Source: Zhenpiania hominis (GTDB taxonomy: Bacteria; Bacillota; Clostridia; Peptostreptococcales; Anaerovoracaceae). Taken from it: DNA of 47,593 nt. Where the stretch lies: the NCBI RefSeq assembly GCF_014333425.1, contig NZ_JACRYT010000027.1, forward strand, positions 1-47,593, read 5' to 3'. Positions 44,734 to 47,593 of this stretch are shown one piece after another. Position 1 is the stretch's first letter; each line of letters begins with the position of its first letter. The notes beneath the pieces were generated by a model. It was not told the DNA's origin. It saw only the letters and a list, made by a program, of their open reading frames with translations, and did not search any database. The translations under genes were made by a program, and so were the position numbers.

Positions 44734-46168
44734 GAGCATTGATGAAAATAAAGAGCAGCTCCTGCAGACTTTGCAGGAGCTGATTGCCATAAAAAGTGTG
44801 GCAGAAGATACAGAAGGGGAAATGCCTTTTGGGGAAGGCGTTCAAAAGGCGTTTTCTTATATGCTGGAGACAGCAAAGAAGGAAGGGTTTCCCGTTAAAA
44901 ACACGGATAACTATGGCGGACATATAGAGCTAAAAGGTGAGAGCGACCGGGTTATGGGAATTGTCGGCCATCTGGATGTGGTGCCGGAAGGCAGCGGATG
45001 GGAAGAAGAACCTTATGGAGGAGTTATTAAGGACGGAGTGATTTACGGCAGGGGGACGATGGATGATAAAGGCCCGGTTGTCGCTTCGTTTTACGCGATG
45101 AAAGCCGTTAAAGACAGTGGAGTTCCTCTGAAAGACAGCGTACGGCTGATTCTGGGTCTGGATGAAGAGACCAACTGGAAGGGCATGGAGCATTACTTGT
45201 CTAAAGTGTCCGCCCCGGACTACGGATTTACGCCGGATGGGGATTTTCCGGCGATCCACGGAGAAAAAGGAATTCTCGTCTTTGATCTGGCGAAAAAATT
45301 CGCGCCGGCTTCGGAAAAGGGGCTGGAACTTCGCAGCCTGACCGGCGGAAACGCGGCGAATATGGTTGCGGATTCAGCTCGCGCGGTTGTACGGGACTCC
45401 TCTGGCGCGGGCTATGAGGAAATTCGGGAAAAAGCCGCGCGGTTTTCCGCGGAAAAGCAGGTGCGGCTAAAATGCAAAGGGGTAGGGAAAAGCTTGGAAA
45501 TTACCGCGCAGGGAGTTTCCGCCCATGGAGCAAAGCCAGAGCAGGGAGTAAACGCGATTTCGGTTATGATGGAATTTCTAGGCCATCTGAACTTTGCCGG
45601 CGATGATGTGAATGACTTCATTGCCTTTTATAATTCCAAGATCGGATTCGAGCTGGACGGTCGTTCTCTGGGATGCGGATTTGCTGATGAACCATCGGGC
45701 AGCCTGGTTTTAAATGTGGGGATGATCCGGCTGGACAGTGAAGCGGTTTCACTGACAATCAATGTGCGCTATCCGGTAACATCCAGCGCGGAAGCTGTGT
45801 ATGAGGCGATTCGTCCGGCCGCGGACGAGTATAACCTGGGTATTGTAAAGGGAAAGCATGAAGAACCCATTTATATTCCGGCAGATGATCCGATGATCGT
45901 TACGCTGATGGACATTTATAAGCGGCAGACCGGTGATATGGACAGTAAACCTCTGGTGATCGGAGGCGGAACTTATGCCCGGGCCATGAAAAATGTCATC
46001 GCTTTTGGCGCGAGATTTCCGGGGCAACCGGAGCTGGAGCATCAGAAAAACGAATGTGTTTCCATTGAGAATCTCATGAAGATGACGCGGATTTACGCGG
46101 AAGCCATTTACCGTCTGGCGGGCGCGGAGCAGGAAACCGGTAATGAGGAGGTTGAAGAAAAAAATTAA
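44708..46168 (+). CDS. pepV: M20 family dipeptidase (PepV type)
   Basis: 486 residues from the ATG at 44708, with GGAGG ten bases upstream and a 26-base overlap with capA. Zinc ligands are seen in GHLDVVPEGSGW (H88), GRGTMDDKGP and LDEETNWKG, and the lid domain carries GVSAHGAKPEQGVNA. The family is metal-dependent and cleaves dipeptides with broad specificity, giving amino acids from peptides taken up by the cell. This fits an amino-acid-fermenting lifestyle and the binding lipoprotein upstream. Confidence 0.92.
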   Translation: MEYLDLINKSIDENKEQLLQTLQELIAIKSVAEDTEGEMPFGEGVQKAFSYMLETAKKEGFPVKNTDNYGGHIELKGESDRVMGIVGHLDVVPEGSGWEEEPYGGVIKDGVIYGRGTMDDKGPVVASFYAMKAVKDSGVPLKDSVRLILGLDEETNWKGMEHYLSKVSAPDYGFTPDGDFPAIHGEKGILVFDLAKKFAPASEKGLELRSLTGGNAANMVADSARAVVRDSSGAGYEEIREKAARFSAEKQVRLKCKGVGKSLEITAQGVSAHGAKPEQGVNAISVMMEFLGHLNFAGDDVNDFIAFYNSKIGFELDGRSLGCGFADEPSGSLVLNVGMIRLDSEAVSLTINVRYPVTSSAEAVYEAIRPAADEYNLGIVKGKHEEPIYIPADDPMIVTLMDIYKRQTGDMDSKPLVIGGGTYARAMKNVIAFGARFPGQPELEHQKNECVSIENLMKMTRIYAEAIYRLAGAEQETGNEEVEEKN

Positions 46169-46224
46169 AATTTGTTTGTAATGATTTCCGATCTCGCAGG
46201 TCATATAACTGAAGAGGTGGAATT

Positions 46225-46713
46225 GTGAAGTATTTTGATGAAGTCTACAATCAGTATTTTAAAGATGTGTATTGTTATGTGTTTTCGCTGAGCCGCAGTC
46301 AGTCTGTGGCGGAAGAAGTGACCCAGGAAACCTTTTTTCGAGCGCTTAAGAAGATTGATTCTTTCCGAGGTGACTGTGACATCCGGATCTGGCTTTGTCA
46401 GATAGCGAAAAACGAATATTTCCGTATGAGGGAAAGGGGCAGGCGGTTTACGGAAGAACCGCCGCCTGATTCCGCTTCTTCTCAAAATACAGAAGAAGAC
46501 TTTATCAAAAAGGAAGAGACTCTTCGGATTTACCGGACTCTGCATGATCTGGACGAACCATATAAGGAAGTTTTCTCGATGCGGGTTTTTGGAGAATTGC
46601 CGTATAAAGAAATTGGTCTGATTTTCGGCAAGTCGGAAAACTGGGCGCGAGTGACCTACTATCGGGCAAAGCAGAGAATACAGAGCCGACTAAAGGAGGG
46701 AAATCATGGATAA
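46225..46713 (+). CDS. ECF-type RNA polymerase sigma factor
   Basis: 162 residues from a GTG start at 46225 behind GAAGAGG. Region 2 is FDEVYNQYFKDVYCYVFSLSRSQSVAEEVTQETFFRALKK, with FRGDCDIRIWLCQIAKNEYF; region 4 is LDEPYKEVFSMRVFGELPYKEIGLIFGKSENWARVTYYRAKQRIQ, a clear helix-turn-helix. Its 3' end overlaps the next gene, an anti-sigma factor, by 8 bases, so the pair is a signal-responsive unit. Confidence 0.93.
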   Translation: MKYFDEVYNQYFKDVYCYVFSLSRSQSVAEEVTQETFFRALKKIDSFRGDCDIRIWLCQIAKNEYFRMRERGRRFTEEPPPDSASSQNTEEDFIKKEETLRIYRTLHDLDEPYKEVFSMRVFGELPYKEIGLIFGKSENWARVTYYRAKQRIQSRLKEGNHG

Positions 46714-47407
46714 ACAGAGTTGTAATATTGTACAGGATCTGCTGCCCCTGTATATTGATGAAGCCTGTAGTGAGGAAAGCCGGGAAGTGGTGGAAGCCCA
46801 TCTCAAAGAATGTGAAGCCTGCAGGGAAGCCTTCGAGCAGATGAAGGAAAACCTTAAGTTTCCGGCGGAGCACGCGGACGCGAAGCGGGGTCTTGAAAAA
46901 ATACGGAAGGTTCTGCGAAAAAAATATGTGATTTTAGCCCTGGTTGTAGCGGCAGTGACAGGGGGATGTATGGCAGGGTCCTGGATTTTACAGACCATAG
47001 AGGAACCGATTGCCTATGAAGATTTAAAAATGTCAGTTGTGAGGGATAAAAAAGATCCGACGCTGTATAATTTGACGTTTAACGGAGAATCGTACGCGGG
47101 TTTGTATTCAGAAGCAATTACTTTGAAAGAAGATAAAAATTGCATTTATGAAGCGGAAATTGTCCACTGCAACCGCTCTTTTTGGACACAGTTATTTGAG
47201 CGAAAGCCTCTGAAAAATGCCGTAATGTGGAGCTTTTCAGAGAATCCGGACACGACAGTCGGCTATGTGGCAGATGAGAAGGGAAACAAAAAGGTAGTTA
47301 AAACGGTGGCGGCATACTATCAGGCTACGCCGGGCAGCCCGCGCTATTTACTATGGGAGGCAGACTGGTATAAAAAGGCTCATGGAAAATCCGGCGGGAT
47401 AGTGTAA
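46706..47407 (+). CDS. Anti-sigma factor with zinc-finger domain
   Basis: 233 residues. The N-terminal zf-HC2 domain has Cys6, His32, Cys36 and Cys39 (AHLKECEAC), the anti-sigma zinc site that sequesters the sigma factor. A membrane helix lies at about 74-95. The C-terminal 140 residues are extracellular and unrecognised (YNLTFNGESYAGLYSEA ... YLLWEADWY), presumably the sensor. The inducing signal is unknown. Nothing in the sequence shows regulated proteolysis sites. Confidence 0.9.
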   Translation: MDKQSCNIVQDLLPLYIDEACSEESREVVEAHLKECEACREAFEQMKENLKFPAEHADAKRGLEKIRKVLRKKYVILALVVAAVTGGCMAGSWILQTIEEPIAYEDLKMSVVRDKKDPTLYNLTFNGESYAGLYSEAITLKEDKNCIYEAEIVHCNRSFWTQLFERKPLKNAVMWSFSENPDTTVGYVADEKGNKKVVKTVAAYYQATPGSPRYLLWEADWYKKAHGKSGGIV

Positions 47408-47441
47408 AATAATTGTGGAATTTTTGAGAGAGAACTAAAAA

Positions 47442-47503
47442 GAGACAGTTCCAAAATGATAAAATAGTTTTCATCACAAAAACTCACGAAAGGAACTGGT
47501 CTC
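47442..47503 (+). promoter_or_regulatory. Leader hairpin over the ribosome site of the ISLre2-like transposase
   Basis: GAGACAGTTCC (47442-47452) pairs with GGAACTGGTCTC (47492-47503) with one bulged base. The second arm begins inside the AAAGGAA ribosome site of the ATG at 47506. It may limit transposase translation, or the outer part may be the IS terminal repeat. Confidence 0.5.
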
Positions 47504-47505
47504 TT

Positions 47506-47593
47506 ATGGAAACAATTATACAACAAATCGCAAAAAAACTCATCAACAAAATATTGGAGAAAGCATATTCCGGAGGGATTTCTGATATCGATG
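47506..47593 (+). CDS. Start of an ISLre2-like transposase, cut by the window edge
   Basis: 29 codons are visible: METIIQQIAKKLINKILEKAYSGGISDID, which resembles the N-terminus of ISLre2/UPF0236-type transposases. A ribosome site (AAAGGAA) is 12 bases upstream. The left end of the element probably lies between 47410 and 47442, just after the anti-sigma gene. Too short for a firm family call. Confidence 0.6.
   Translation, partial: METIIQQIAKKLINKILEKAYSGGISDID

Noticed and set aside
43588..44790. 400-codon minus-strand frame
   Set aside because: Antisense of the CapA-like gene.
1..47593. CRISPR array, rRNA, tRNA or classical riboswitch
   Set aside because: No regularly spaced direct repeats, no rRNA or tRNA-like sequence, and no recognised riboswitch core was seen while reading the gaps.

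Overview
The window reads as a chromosomal segment of an anaerobic, endospore-forming Bacillota (class Clostridia). Evidence: a spoIIE gene with a Spo0A-type box in its promoter, a reverse rubrerythrin, an iron-type alcohol dehydrogenase, a biotin-dependent acyl-CoA decarboxylase/carboxylase cluster, Gram-positive pilins with a class B sortase, and strong AGGAGG ribosome sites throughout. The set of secreted proteins with very basic C-terminal Fn3 domains recalls Clostridiales Family XIII/Anaerovoracaceae, but that placement is only a suggestion.

Region 1 (1-22101) is an accessory island bounded on both sides by ends of the same insertion sequence (258-298 and 22033-22101). From left to right it holds: the tail of an IS; a sortase-assembled pilus locus (5'-truncated and nonsense-interrupted tip adhesin, small DivIVA-like gene, SipA-like signal peptidase without its catalytic residues, major pilin, sortase B, frameshifted minor pilin); a small minus-strand gene; a damaged DDE-transposase IS that has cut off the 3' end of a GGDEF-EAL gene; four tandem minus-strand genes for secreted Fn3/LRR/Ig-like proteins; a decayed GH20 hexosaminidase gene; a regulator with two helix-turn-helix regions ending in a G10 tract; and an IS200 fragment. 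Many genes here are broken, and the pilus part is visibly richer in G+C than the right half.

Region 2 (22102-33180) is core chromosome: tatD, spoIIE, tilS, ftsH, a PucR-type regulator and glyA. One further Fn3-domain surface protein gene is inserted, in reverse orientation, between spoIIE and tilS.

Region 3 (33181-37690) has the decarboxylase/carboxylase alpha, delta (OadG-like) and biotin-carrier genes, then coaX-dusB. Region 4 (37691-41880) has a PadR-DUF1700-DUF4097 operon facing a minus-strand rubrerythrin and Fe-alcohol dehydrogenase pair. Region 5 (41881-47407) is a compact plus-strand run: branched-chain-amino-acid-type binding lipoprotein, Nfu-type Fe-S scaffold, CapA-like phosphatase, PepV-type dipeptidase, then an ECF sigma/anti-sigma pair. 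The window ends inside an ISLre2-like transposase (47506 onward).

The most interesting material is the remodelled pilus locus with its catalytically dead signal-peptidase homologue, the family of surface proteins sharing one basic Fn3 C-terminus, the repeated RBS-masking leaders on three different transposase genes, and the repeated GTAACAAA intergenic inverted repeats. Several frame breaks sit in homopolymer runs, so sequencing error must be excluded before they are treated as biology.
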